Source of the DNA: Anaerotruncus colihominis
GTDB lineage: Bacteria > Bacillota > Clostridia > Oscillospirales > Ruminococcaceae
Assembly: GCA_025146135.1 (NCBI GenBank)
Contig: CP102255.1
Span: 1,178,001-1,242,000, forward strand
DNA: 64,000 bases
Reading direction: 5' to 3'
Shown: positions 15,581 through 25,000 of the stretch, piece by piece
How positions within the stretch are numbered: the first letter of the stretch is position 1
Layout: every line of letters starts with the position of its first letter
Position numbers and translations under genes: made by a program
The notes under the pieces: model-generated
Seen by the model: the letters and a program-made list of their open reading frames with translations, nothing else
Database searches by the model: none
What the model was told of the DNA's origin: nothing

Positions 15581-16210
15581 CTGTTATGCCGGGGACAAAC
15601 GCCAGCGGCTGCTGGAGGATATCCACCGCGCAAAACGGCTCCGATCCCTGTGCTGACAAAATCATCGGGCGGACCGCACATAAGTGCGAGGGTTGCCCGT
15701 ATCCCCAACACGGCGCTTCATCTGTTGGGGCAGGGATGGAAGCTGCATGCGCACCGATATGGAGGGGCTAACCCAGCTGCATTGAAGGACAAAAAAGGGC
15801 CGGCGATTTTGTCCAGTATTGTGTGTCATTAAGAAACGGAAGTGAAGCGTTGATTTTCAACGCGATTCTCAAAAATCCAAAACACGAAGAATATGGCGAG
15901 ACAACCGCCCTCTTTCCAATTCCGCCCAATGAGTATGAACCCATTTTGGAGCATCTGGAGGTGTTGGAGTTGGGGAACGCCGCTCTGCCTGAATACGGCC
16001 TGCTCCGAAGGTAAGATGGTTACTCCTGCCCCGCTTTGAGGCGGTGCTGATGAGTATGAAGTCCCGCCCGGGCCATGTGGTCTACATCGATTTCAATGTG
16101 GAGCTGGTCAACCTGTTCCGCTGCGTCAAGGAGCGGAGCAACGTCCTGCCGGGGCTTTGTGCCCGAGATTTGGAACGCGGCGATTGGACGGGACTTCCCG
16201 TCTAATCGGG
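15580..16210 (+). pseudogene. Fragmented accessory-protein remnants of a mobile element
   Basis: Several short frames with coding character but repeated frame changes: about 15590-15640 (GDKRQRLLEDIHRAKRL in one frame), 15829-16014 (ALIFNAILKNPKHEEYGETT) and 16021-16205 (VVYIDFNVELVNLF). They lie just upstream of a broken relaxase and read in the same direction, so they are probably the accessory genes of a decayed mobilisable element. Families not recognised. Confidence 0.45.
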
Positions 16211-16449
16211 GTGAAGCGAGGGATCGCAAAAAAGGCAGGATAAAGCGGCGGCGTCACCGCCCCCCACACCGTCCCGCAACACGGGCCGGGAATCTGCATG
16301 AACAGCGGTTTTGTGTAGATAGGCAGTTTCCGCCTTTTATGGCATAACAAAGATCGGGTGGGCATTTAAAGTGACATAGTCCTATCATAAAACTGCATGG
16401 CCGCGCACTTTCAGGAGCTATTAATGTGGTGTACAGGAGGAAAATCGAA

Positions 16450-16850
16450 ATGAAAGAGAAAATCCGCTTTCAGATGCGTATTTCACCGGAAACAGATCAA
16501 AAGGTCAAAGCGGTGCCCCCGCTTGCAAACTGCCAGAGTCAGAATGAGTTTGTGGACTGGCTCTACTCCATTACTGCAGCTGTTTGCAGGCGGCGGAGGC
16601 CGCCTGCATCCGCGCGCCGGAACTCACCGTCACCCTGCGCATGACGGTGCGGGACAGCGCGACGCACACCTGCCGCCTGATCTTCAAGCTGGCGGTGGAG
16701 GTGGATATGTTGATGCATGTACTGGCGTCGGGGATGGAGATCGACCCGGCAGTGCTGGATAAACTGCGCGGGAGATGTGTCCAAGAGTTAATGTCCACCA
16801 ACGGCGGTAGCTACTTCAAGGATGCGGTCAACTACCAGAACGGCCTATAG
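16450..16850 (+). pseudogene. Ribbon-helix-helix-type mobilisation accessory gene, frameshifted
   Basis: An AGGAGG-like site precedes ATG 16450. The first 35 residues (KEKIRFQMRISPETDQKVK, then LANCQSQNEFV) look like a RHH/MobC-type DNA-binding start. The frame then shifts near 16555 and coding sequence resumes in another frame (LRMTVRDSATHTCRLIFK to DAVNYQNGL, ending 16850), directly before the relaxase remnant. Inactive as read. Confidence 0.55.
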
Positions 16851-16853
16851 CAG

Positions 16854-17473
16854 ATGCCCCGCCTCATTTTCAATTGTCCATACATTAAGGGCAGCGCGCA
16901 AAACGCGACACGGCGAGAGAACTATGTTCGGTACATCTCCACCAGAGGGGGCATCGAACTGATCCGCCCGGATAATGCGGACAGCCCCGTAACGTCAAGA
17001 CAAAAGGAACTGCTCTCAAACCTGCTGCGGGATTTCCCAGACAGCAGAGGGATGTTCGAGTATGAGGACTACCGTGCGGCTCCCACCAGGGGCCATGCCT
17101 CGGAGCTGATCTGCCGGATCATCGAGGAGCATCTGCACCAGATGTTTGGCGGGAAAAGTATCTGGATTACATCGCCAACCGTACCCGCGCCGAGAAGCTG
17201 GGGCGCATGCCCTGTTTACCGCAGGTGCAGATTCACCGGCGCTGTCCCAGGTGGTGGAGGAGGTGTTCAGACACACCGGAAATCTGTGGCTGCCCACCCT
17301 CTCCCTGCGGCGTGAGGATGCCGCCCGGCTCGTCTATGAAAATGCCGAACTTTCGCTGGTACGTCGTTTTTCATAACGAGAGCCACCATCCCCATGTGCA
17401 TATGGTCTGCTATAGCGCAAAGCCTATCGTCATCAGGGAGGCGGTGAGGCTGGAGGAGCTGTCTGCCGTTTAA
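16854..17473 (+). pseudogene. MobP-type relaxase, frameshifted and truncated
   Basis: Starts MPRLIFNCPYIKGSAQNA, continues NYVRYISTRGGIELI and LLRDFPDSRGMFEYEDY, then shifts frame near 17145 to LHRQ..., ALSQVVEEVFRHTGNLWLP and LSLRREDAARL, and again near 17340 to RWYVVFHNESHHPHVHMVCY. The last piece is the HxxxHPHVH metal motif that ligates the relaxase metal ion. At least two frameshifts and loss of the C-terminal half after residue ~200 make it dead. Confidence 0.7.
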
Positions 17474-18408
17474 GGCATGTTTTGACAGCTTCGACCATCA
17501 TGTTATGGTGAACTTCCTGCGGGAACGGATTGAGGACGAAAATTTCCTCGCTCTTATCTGGAAATTCCTCCGGGCCGGATATATGGAACAGTGGCAATAC
17601 CACAGAACTTATTCCGGCACACCCCAGGGAAGCGGCGTAAGCCCTATTCTTGCTATCATCTATCTGGACAAGCTGGATTACTTTATGGCGCAGTACAAAA
17701 ACTGCTTCGATATAGGCTCATCGAAAAATCGAAAGGCAGACAGCGGCTACACCAGATCAAGAGGACAATATCACAAGTTGAAAAAGTCGTTCGCACCCAA
17801 GTGGCAAACAGCGACGCCGGAAGAAAAAGCAGAAATGGACTGCCGGATTCGCAAAACAAAAAACGAGATGCTGTATGTTCCCAAAGAAAAGTGGATGAGA
17901 AAGCTGCTGGAATACCATGCTTTCAAAATCAAGCTGGATGAAAACGGGAAAGAAACATGGAAAACGATACATCAAGGCAAACTCATCAATCATCCTGATA
18001 TAGAAATCATAAGCAAGTTCAACGTGGAAATCAGAGACCTGTACCACTACTGTCAGTTGGCGCACAACGTGTCTGTACTTGGCAAGTTCGCGCATATTAT
18101 GGAGTACAGCATGTACAAAACCTTTGCCTGCAAGTACCGCGCAACCGTGAGCAAAATAATCGATTAATATTCACACAACGGAATATTCTCCGTTCCTTAT
18201 CAAACGAAAAAGAGCCTTAAATGGTGTGAGTTTTATCATTGACGATTTCAAGCGGATTAAGGAAGTGTGTCTGGCTGCCGACACATTGCCGGAATATGGG
18301 CGGAAATATGGCAACCCCAATGGCAATGACGCCCGCATCAAACGGAGCGTCTGCGAATTGTGTGGACAGTCGATCAAGGACATCCGCATGTACCATGTTG
18401 GACTATAG
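17470..18408 (+). pseudogene. Group II intron reverse transcriptase/maturase, internally deleted
   Basis: Reads CFDSFDHHVMVNFLRERI, then the RT motif YSGTPQGSGVSPILAIIYLD, then a maturase X-domain (FAHIMEYSMYKTFACKYR) ending 18167, and a zinc/HNH-like tail CELCGQSIKDIRMYHV (18226-18408) in another frame. The catalytic YADD region expected between residues ~120 and ~250 is missing: the chain jumps from TKNEM to LYVPKEKWMRK. It abuts the truncated relaxase, as if the intron had inserted there before decay. Intron RNA domains were not identified. Confidence 0.75.
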
Positions 18409-19160
18409 TCAATAAGTAGGACAAGTAAAAAGCCGAAAAAAGTTATTTTCAGCTTGAATGGGAGAGAGGCCGTGATTGTGAGAATGAGGGCGGACGGGGT
18501 TGTAGAAGCCGTCAATGTAGGTAAGTAGGTTGTGCTTTAATTGATCGAGAGATTGGAAATGCCGACGGTCCAGTTCCTCTTTTTTCAGGTATTTGAAAAA
18601 ACACTCCATAACGGCATTGTCATAGGGATGCCCCTTTTTTGAAAAAGATTGGACCATGTGAAGGGAATCCAGTACTTTTCGGAAATCGGCAGAAGTAAAT
18701 TGAGCGCCCCTATCGGAATGGAACATGACGCCCTGAGAAACGCCTCTGTTGTGGACAGCGTCCCGGAGAGTCTTCAGGGCGAGGAACCGGTCCAGCCGGG
18801 TGCCAACCCGGTAAGCAATGACTCTCCTGGCAAAGAGGTCTAGAATAACGCAGAGATAACAGAACCTTTGGCCAACCCGAACATAGGTAAAGTCGCAGAC
18901 CCAGACCAGATTGGGGCCGGCTGATCGAATTTTTGGGCGAGCAGATTCTGGAAAGCCTGAGAATCATCGGATTGTTTGGGAGGTCTGGGGGGCTTGACAG
19001 TGGACATTTTAGAGAGATTCATTTCTTTCATCAGCTGGTACACCCGACCTTCACTGATGGATGTGCAAAAATCACGCGCAAGACAAAACCCGATTTTGCG
19101 GCATCCCAGGCGCTGACCAGTTTTGGCATAGATCTCCAGAATCTTTTGCCGGATGTGCTG
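18409..19160 (-). pseudogene. IS3-family transposase OrfB, frameshifted
   Basis: The C-terminal part (18409-18726) is clear: MFHSDRGAQFTSADFRKVL, SFSKKGHPYDNAVMECFFKY and YNPVRPHSHNHGLSPIQAE, i.e. the integrase core with the second Asp and the Glu. Upstream segments that would complete it (LCVILDLFARRVIAYRVG-type and YQLMKEMNLSKM) lie in other frames up to about 19160, so there are at least two frameshifts. OrfA was not found. Confidence 0.75.
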
Positions 19161-19179
19161 TCCTACTTTTTAGTATACA

Positions 19180-20128
19180 TCAAGATATTGAGGTTTCCAA
19201 ACTGTGCGTGGGCTGTATGGGTTTCGGACAGGCGGGAACCATGCACGACTGGACACTGGATGAACAGCAGAGCGAAGCGGCGATTCGGCGTGCCCTGGAT
19301 TTGGGCATAAACTTTTTTGATACCGCAAACGGCTATTCAGCCAGGACTAGTGGGGAATACCTGGGAGGATACTCAAAAAGAATATTGCCAGAAACAAGGT
19401 GGTGCTCGTCTCCAAAGTGTATTTTAACGAAGGCCGCCTATCGAAAACGGCAATTCTGCAGGAGATCGACGGCAGCCTGAAACGCTCACCGCTTTGACTA
19501 TGACACGCCTATTGAGGAAACCATGGAGGCGCTGCATGACCTGATCAAGGCGGGGAAGGTGCGGGCACTGGGAGCCTTGGCCATGTACGGCTACCAGTTT
19601 TACAATATGCAGACGACAGCAAAGCAGCACGGCTGGATGCCGTTCTCAGCTATGGAGAACCGCTTTAATCTGATTTACCGGGAGGATGAACGGGAGCTGA
19701 TCCCCATCTGCAAGCAGATGCAAGTATCCCCGTTGCCGTACAGCCCCCTGGCGGCGGGTTATCTGGCGCGGCCGAAGTGGAGGTCGGATTCCGTTAGAGG
19801 AAAGACAGACCGGGTTGCCGTCGGGAAATATGACCACATGGAGCAACAGGATATTTTGGTGGTTCAGCGAGTGCAGGAGCTGGCCGAGAAGCACCGCTGC
19901 ACCATGTCCCAAATCGCCATTGCGTGGCAGTGGGCAAAGGGCGCCGCCTCGCCCATCATCGGCGCAACGAAGGTACGATATTTGGACGATGCGGTCGGTG
20001 CCCTGGATGTGGCGCTTACATTAGAAGATGTGGATTATCTGGAAAAACTCTATGTCTCCAATCCTATTGTAGGAGCTATCGACAAAAATCCAGAGCAGGG
20101 CGTCATGCCGCTGGATGAGAAGAAATAG
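19180..20128 (+). pseudogene. Aldo/keto reductase, frameshifted
   Basis: N-terminal part reads KLCVGCMGFGQ, then ALDLGINFFDTANGYSARTS, with the catalytic Asp and Tyr of the family; the frame is lost near 19390-19500. The C-terminal 200 residues (19523-20128) are intact: PYSPLAAGYLARPKWR, then IAWQWAKGAASPIIGATK and a MPLDEKK end. Two or more lesions make the gene inactive as an NADPH-dependent reductase. It follows the dead IS3 directly, which seems to have removed its start. Confidence 0.8.
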
Positions 20129-20140
20129 GAGGAACAAAAT

Positions 20141-20266
20141 ATGCCCTATGCAGCAATTGCGACGGTCTCCAACCGGGACGATGAAGTCAAATATACTCTG
20201 GTTCAGCTCTATGCAGGAGCTGCTTGCGCTCTGGAGCAGTTCGACCCGTATCGCACCGCCATTTAG
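20141..20266 (+). CDS. 41-aa ORF after the aldo/keto reductase remnant
   Basis: ATG 20141 has a good AGGAGG site 8 nt upstream and the frame runs to TAG 20264. The product (MPYAAIATVSNRDDEVKYTL...) is not recognised and is probably the truncated start of a longer gene. Confidence 0.35.
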   Translation: MPYAAIATVSNRDDEVKYTLVQLYAGAACALEQFDPYRTAI

Positions 20267-20804
20267 GAGTGGTTGATCTATGGTCTACACAGAGGACAGG
20301 TTGTCTCAAGCAAATGTGGCAGATTATTAATTTTGACTTCACAAGAAACAAATTTAATGATACAATTATTAAAATAAAATTGTTTCATATAAAGATATTA
20401 TGAATTTGACAACAGCGATTTTTTGATTATTTATGGCGCCCATTTGGCAATGTCCGTGAGCTGCTGAAATATGCAAGAACTGGCTCTCGAGAAGATAAAA
20501 TCTATGCTGTAATTTGACTGAAAAGTAAACCGCGCTTTTCCGGAACCCAGATTGTGTGATATAATAAAACATAAAATGTTACCTATTTGGAGTCTGTGAT
20601 CAGAGGTCTTGCTATGGAAGGTGAACTGGGGCAGCCGTTAAATGCTCTGCTCAAATATGAAAAATTGATTTTGTCCAAAGAAGAAACCACATCCGGCCAT
20701 GGATGCGGCTTCTTTCCTGCGGACTTTTCATGCCCTGCGCCAGTCTGTCCCTGTGACAGTGCGGCGCAGGGCTTTTTTCTATCTTCTGAAAGGAGTTAAA
20801 GCGT
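20267..20804 (+). promoter_or_regulatory. AT-rich intergenic region with promoter and terminator-like leader
   Basis: No gene of normal quality. An extended -10 (TG-A-TATAAT, TATAAT at 20560-20565) with a weak TTTCCG 17 bp upstream may start the following unit. A hairpin at 20732-20773 (GCCCTGCGCC arm with GGCGCAGGGC, then CTTTTTTC) is a strong intrinsic terminator placed 25 bp before the ribosome site of the next gene, so it could be an attenuator. Confidence 0.5.
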
Positions 20805-21104
20805 ATGAGCCTGAAACACAATTGTCCCGTCTGCGGGACGTCCTTAGGAGCGGAGACTGGCGGGCCGGCAGGAAATCTGCTACAGTCTGAGACCGTACAT
20901 CAAAAAGCAGATGCAGGCGCGGGGGTATCTGCTGCTCCTCAAGCTGAGCCGGGCATACATCAGAACCCGGACGCCCAGAAGCTGGTCAAGGAAAGCGCAA
21001 GGTATCTGGAGGAAGAAAAGATCTTTGAACTGGATATGGCCGGGCAGGAGGAATTTATCCGGCAGAAGATTACTGCTGACGAGAGAGGATGCATAAATGG
21101 ATAG
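20805..21104 (+). CDS. Small protein with one CPVCG knuckle, 99 aa
   Basis: AAAGGAG precedes ATG 20805. The N-terminus MSLKHNCPVCGTSLGAETG has a single CxxC pair; the rest is a charged, helical, low-complexity region. Family not recognised. Overlaps the next gene by 8 bp and lies in the run of small genes that leads to the polyimmunity-like protein. Confidence 0.5.
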   Translation: MSLKHNCPVCGTSLGAETGGPAGNLLQSETVHQKADAGAGVSAAPQAEPGIHQNPDAQKLVKESARYLEEEKIFELDMAGQEEFIRQKITADERGCING

Positions 21105-21327
21105 CGGGAAAATCATGGCCTTTTTGCAGGAGCATTGGTGTTTTGCCGCCCTGGTCATGGGCGTGCTGGTGCTGATTGGAGCCGTCCGGAACTGGAACTG
21201 GCTCTGTGATCCAACCGGCACACCGGATGTTCACCATCATGGCCGGGGATACCGACGGGCGATCTTCTTTCTGCTGGGAATCGTGCTGATCGTGGTGAGT
21301 ATCTGGAGCTTCGTACTGGTATTGTGA
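21097..21327 (+). CDS. Small membrane protein, 76 aa
   Basis: Two clear membrane helices (about residues 15-33, CFAALVMGVLVLIGAV, and 54-74, AIFFLLGIVLIVVSIW) flank a short loop with a HHHGRG stretch. Starts inside the end of the upstream gene (8-bp overlap). Function unknown; two-helix proteins of this type often accompany immunity or toxin-delivery loci, which is inference here. Confidence 0.55.
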   Translation: MDSGKIMAFLQEHWCFAALVMGVLVLIGAVRNWNWLCDPTGTPDVHHHGRGYRRAIFFLLGIVLIVVSIWSFVLVL

Positions 21328-21338
21328 GGAAATTTGGT

Positions 21339-21575
21339 ATGAACATACGAATTCAATCCTTTGACAATCTGCATGACAACAGAGTTCTGCGTTATTGTGC
21401 CGATTTTGAGGCGAATACCCTGAACATGGACACCCAAACCGAAGCCGGAAAGATCGTATCCGTTCACTTTTCAGGTCTGCTGGCCCACTGGTTTGAAAAT
21501 GTGATCCAGAACAACATCCTTTTTGGAATGGATGAAATTACCGTTAGCGGTTTTTTTGAGCAGTACACAGAATAG
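21339..21575 (+). CDS. Unrecognised 78-aa protein
   Basis: ATG 21339 is preceded by GAGGA. Product MNIRIQSFDNLHDNRVLRYC... has no recognised domain, no signal peptide and no membrane segment. It ends just before a stretch (21683-22008) of decayed coding sequence. Confidence 0.45.
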   Translation: MNIRIQSFDNLHDNRVLRYCADFEANTLNMDTQTEAGKIVSVHFSGLLAHWFENVIQNNILFGMDEITVSGFFEQYTE

Positions 21576-21682
21576 CTGGACCGCTCTCTCCAATACGGCT
21601 TTCCTGCCTGCTGTAACGCCGAGGAACTGCGGCAAAGGATGACGCGGGAGAATATACGGATATTTGTTATTGATTCCGCCCT

Positions 21683-22008
21683 TTGACTATGTGGGTTTGT
21701 GCTGGCTCAGAGGATGGAAATACAATGGCTCTAACGGTTTATGAAGCGCAGGCCCACGGTCATGACTGGAATCATGATGACTATGGCCATGTAAATATCA
21801 TTTACCGCTACGGCAACAGCAAGCCCCGCCCCAGACCAGATTGGTGCAAGAGGATGGAGGCCATGTGGGCGGATAAAAGTGTCTACGGGCGCCTGTCCCC
21901 GGCTGTAAGGCGAGCTGCCGCCGGGAGCAGCCGGGCGGGCGGATGGGACAGAGGCTGGTGTTTCAGCCTGGGGATGGGCTGGAGCTGGAAATTAAGGAGG
22001 AAAACAAG
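21683..22008 (+). pseudogene. Decayed coding remnant upstream of the polyimmunity-like gene
   Basis: One frame reads DWNHDDYGHVNIIYRYGN and MWADKSVYGRLSP to about 21900; a second frame then reads a QRLVFQPGDGLELEI run into the next gene's start. No complete protein can be assembled and no family is recognised. The second frame is in phase with the following gene, but the good ribosome site lies at its end, so it is not taken as an N-terminal extension. Confidence 0.4.
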
Positions 22009-25000
22009 ATGGAACTGCTGGAACAATGCCAAATTTGGAATGAAAACGACGAATACCAAAAGATCATTGATGCGCTGGAGGCTGTCCCTGCCGGGGAGCG
22101 TACCCCGGAGATGGACAGCGAACTGGCACGGGCCTACAACAATCTGGCGGAACTTGGGGATCGGGAGCTGTTTAAAAAAGCGATTGCTCTGCTGGCCCCC
22201 CATGAGGAATATTTTGAAGGCGACCATTGCTGGAATTTCCGCATGGGTTATTCCTATTACTATCTCGACCAAGAGGGCCGGGCACTGCCTTATTTCCGCA
22301 AGGCGCTGGAGGCCCGTCCCGGCGACGAGGATTCGCAGATGCTCATAAATGACTGTGAAAAGCGTATCACCCTCCCACGATTTGAAAAATGCTTCCGGGA
22401 GCGGACAGAGGCGGCATGGGAAGCCTTTGCCCAACAGGAGGCCGGGCTGCGCCGATTTATGGACGAGGATAAAAACCGTGAACGCGGCGAGGAATTGATC
22501 GGGCAGTGCGAAAAAATCCTGAACTTTGCTTTTGACGAAATCTGTTTTGAGATGGGCTTCAATGGAAAAAAGCATGAGCTGATCCTCACCCCGGAGGGAA
22601 ATCGGGTGAAGCTGTTCCAGCTTGTTTACTTTCAGAAGCACGCGCCCAAAGAGGTGCTGGAGCACTGGAACATCCTGGTGGGCCGCCAGTCCAATCCGAA
22701 CATCGGCCTGCGCTCTGGCGGCTGGGAGATTTCCGGAGATGATGTGCAGCTCTGGTTGGAACAGCAGGGCGAAAACAGCTTTGCTCTCTCAGCCTACTGT
22801 GAAAAACTGCTGCCCCTGCTCCGGGAGGATGAGAACCGGGTATGGTGGATTCTCACCAACCTCACCGACCAGGTGCTGGGCGAAATCCCCCATATGAGAT
22901 ACATAGACTCTTTTGATATGCTGGAGACTCCCAGAGAGGAGCCTTGCGTTCTCCTCTCGAAGCTGCCGGACGAGTTAAAAGGGATGGGGCTTGACCTTTC
23001 CATCGACCCGGAGGTTCTTTTGGAGAGCTATACTGGGTATGAGATGAAACCGGATGAAAATCCCGATGCTGATTGGCGGCTGGATATTATCGCCGGCATC
23101 ACCTGCTGCCCGCCTTTTATCAACGACTACATGAGTGCGGAGAGTGGCTGCATGGACGATTTTCACGCTGACGGCGCTGTGGCGGGCTTTTTCTGTTATC
23201 CTCTGGATACCCTGCGCGATGAGAACGGCAGTCAGAAAATCTTTGACTTCCGGGAGAAGCTGGAATCGGCGCTGCTGGCGGACGCTGGGGAGGATGCTGT
23301 TACCCTGACCGGCGGGGCCACCGGTCTCTACTGCGGCTATGTGGACTTCATCGCCTGGGATTTGAGAGCCGTCCTGAATGCGGCTCAGGAGTTCTTTGAC
23401 GAAACCGATCTGCCCTGGGCAAGCTTCCATGTGTTCCGCCGGGATGTGGGGACAGTGACTCTGAAGGAACCGGAAGGGGATAAGCCTGAAGATGACGGGT
23501 TTGATGACGAAGAATCCCTGGACAATCTGGAGTACATCCCCTACACCCCGGAGAATGCAGAGGCATTTTACCGGCAGTTGGAACGGTGGAACGACGAGGA
23601 CGAATACACCCGCTGCATCGCGGCGCTGGGGACGATCCACAAGGACCAGTGGGACTATCGCGCCGCCTATGCCATGGCACGGGCGCTGGAAAACTACGCC
23701 ATCATTGGGGACCATGAGGAGGGTACCCCCAACTACAAGGGGGATAAGGCGCTCCTGCAGGCTATTGAGATGCTGGAGTCCGTCCGGGAGGAGGGCCAGG
23801 ACAAGGCGGAGTGGAATATGCGGATGGCCTACGGCTATCAGTATCTCCACGGCCAGGAGGAAAAAGCCATTCCCTACGCCCAGCGGTGGGCGGAGCTGGA
23901 CCCGGAGGATGAGGACGCCCCGGCAGTGATCCGGGAGTGCCGGCAGGAGATCCGGAACCGGCAGCGCAGCCGGAAAAAGAAAACCAGGTTTGCGCCCGGC
24001 GACACTCCCTTTGAAGGCTTTGATTTTACAGACTTTTGGGATGATGATGAGTACGCTCTGAAAGAGTATGTCAGTGAGCCACCCTCCGATGAACTGATCG
24101 CCAGTGTGGAGGAGGAGTTGGGCTACAAGCTGCCTGCCTCTTATATCTGCCTGATGAAACAGCACAACGGCGGGATACCGGCCAATACCTGCTATCCCAG
24201 CGACGAACCAACCAGTTGGGCGGATGACCATATAGCCATCACCGGCATCTTTGGCATTGGCCGGGAGAAGGACTATTCTCTCTGCGGAAAGCTGGGCAGC
24301 CGGTTTATGATCGACGAGTGGGAATATCCGGCCATCGGCATAGCCATCTGCGACTGTCCCAGTGCAGGACACGATATGATCTTTCTGGACTACCGGGACT
24401 GCGGCCCCCAAGGAGAGCCTGCGGTGGTCCATGTGGATCAGGAGAACGACTATAAAATCACCCGTCTTGCCGACAGTTTTGAGGAGTTTATCTGCGGTCT
24501 GGAGAACGAGTCTGTCTATGATATGGATGAAGATGATGACAACGAGGATGATGACACTGACGAAGAAGCCGATCAGGATAGCAGAGGCGCCTTCGCCGGC
24601 TTTGTCCTGATGTCCAAAGGAAGCTGGGACAAGGCCCAGTTCATTCAGGATATGAAAGCAAAGTGGGACATCACCGTGGAGGAGGATGAGGACGGGGGCA
24701 ACCGCGACGACGCTGTGGTCTTTGAAGTGGGCGGCATGATCGCCGCTGTAAGCCTGATGCCCTATCCTATCCCTGACGGCGAGGCCGAACTGAACGCAGA
24801 AAACAACTATATGTGGCCGGAGGCGGTCAAGGCCGCCAAGGAGCACTGCGCCCATATCATGGTGGCGGTCCTGGGCAAGGAGGAAAATCTGCTGGAGCGT
24901 GGCAAGTTCTACGCCAAGCTGGTGGCCGCCTGTTGCCGCCAGAAATACGCCGCCGGCGTCTACACCAGCGGCGTGGTGTTCGAGCCTCGGTTCTATGAGG

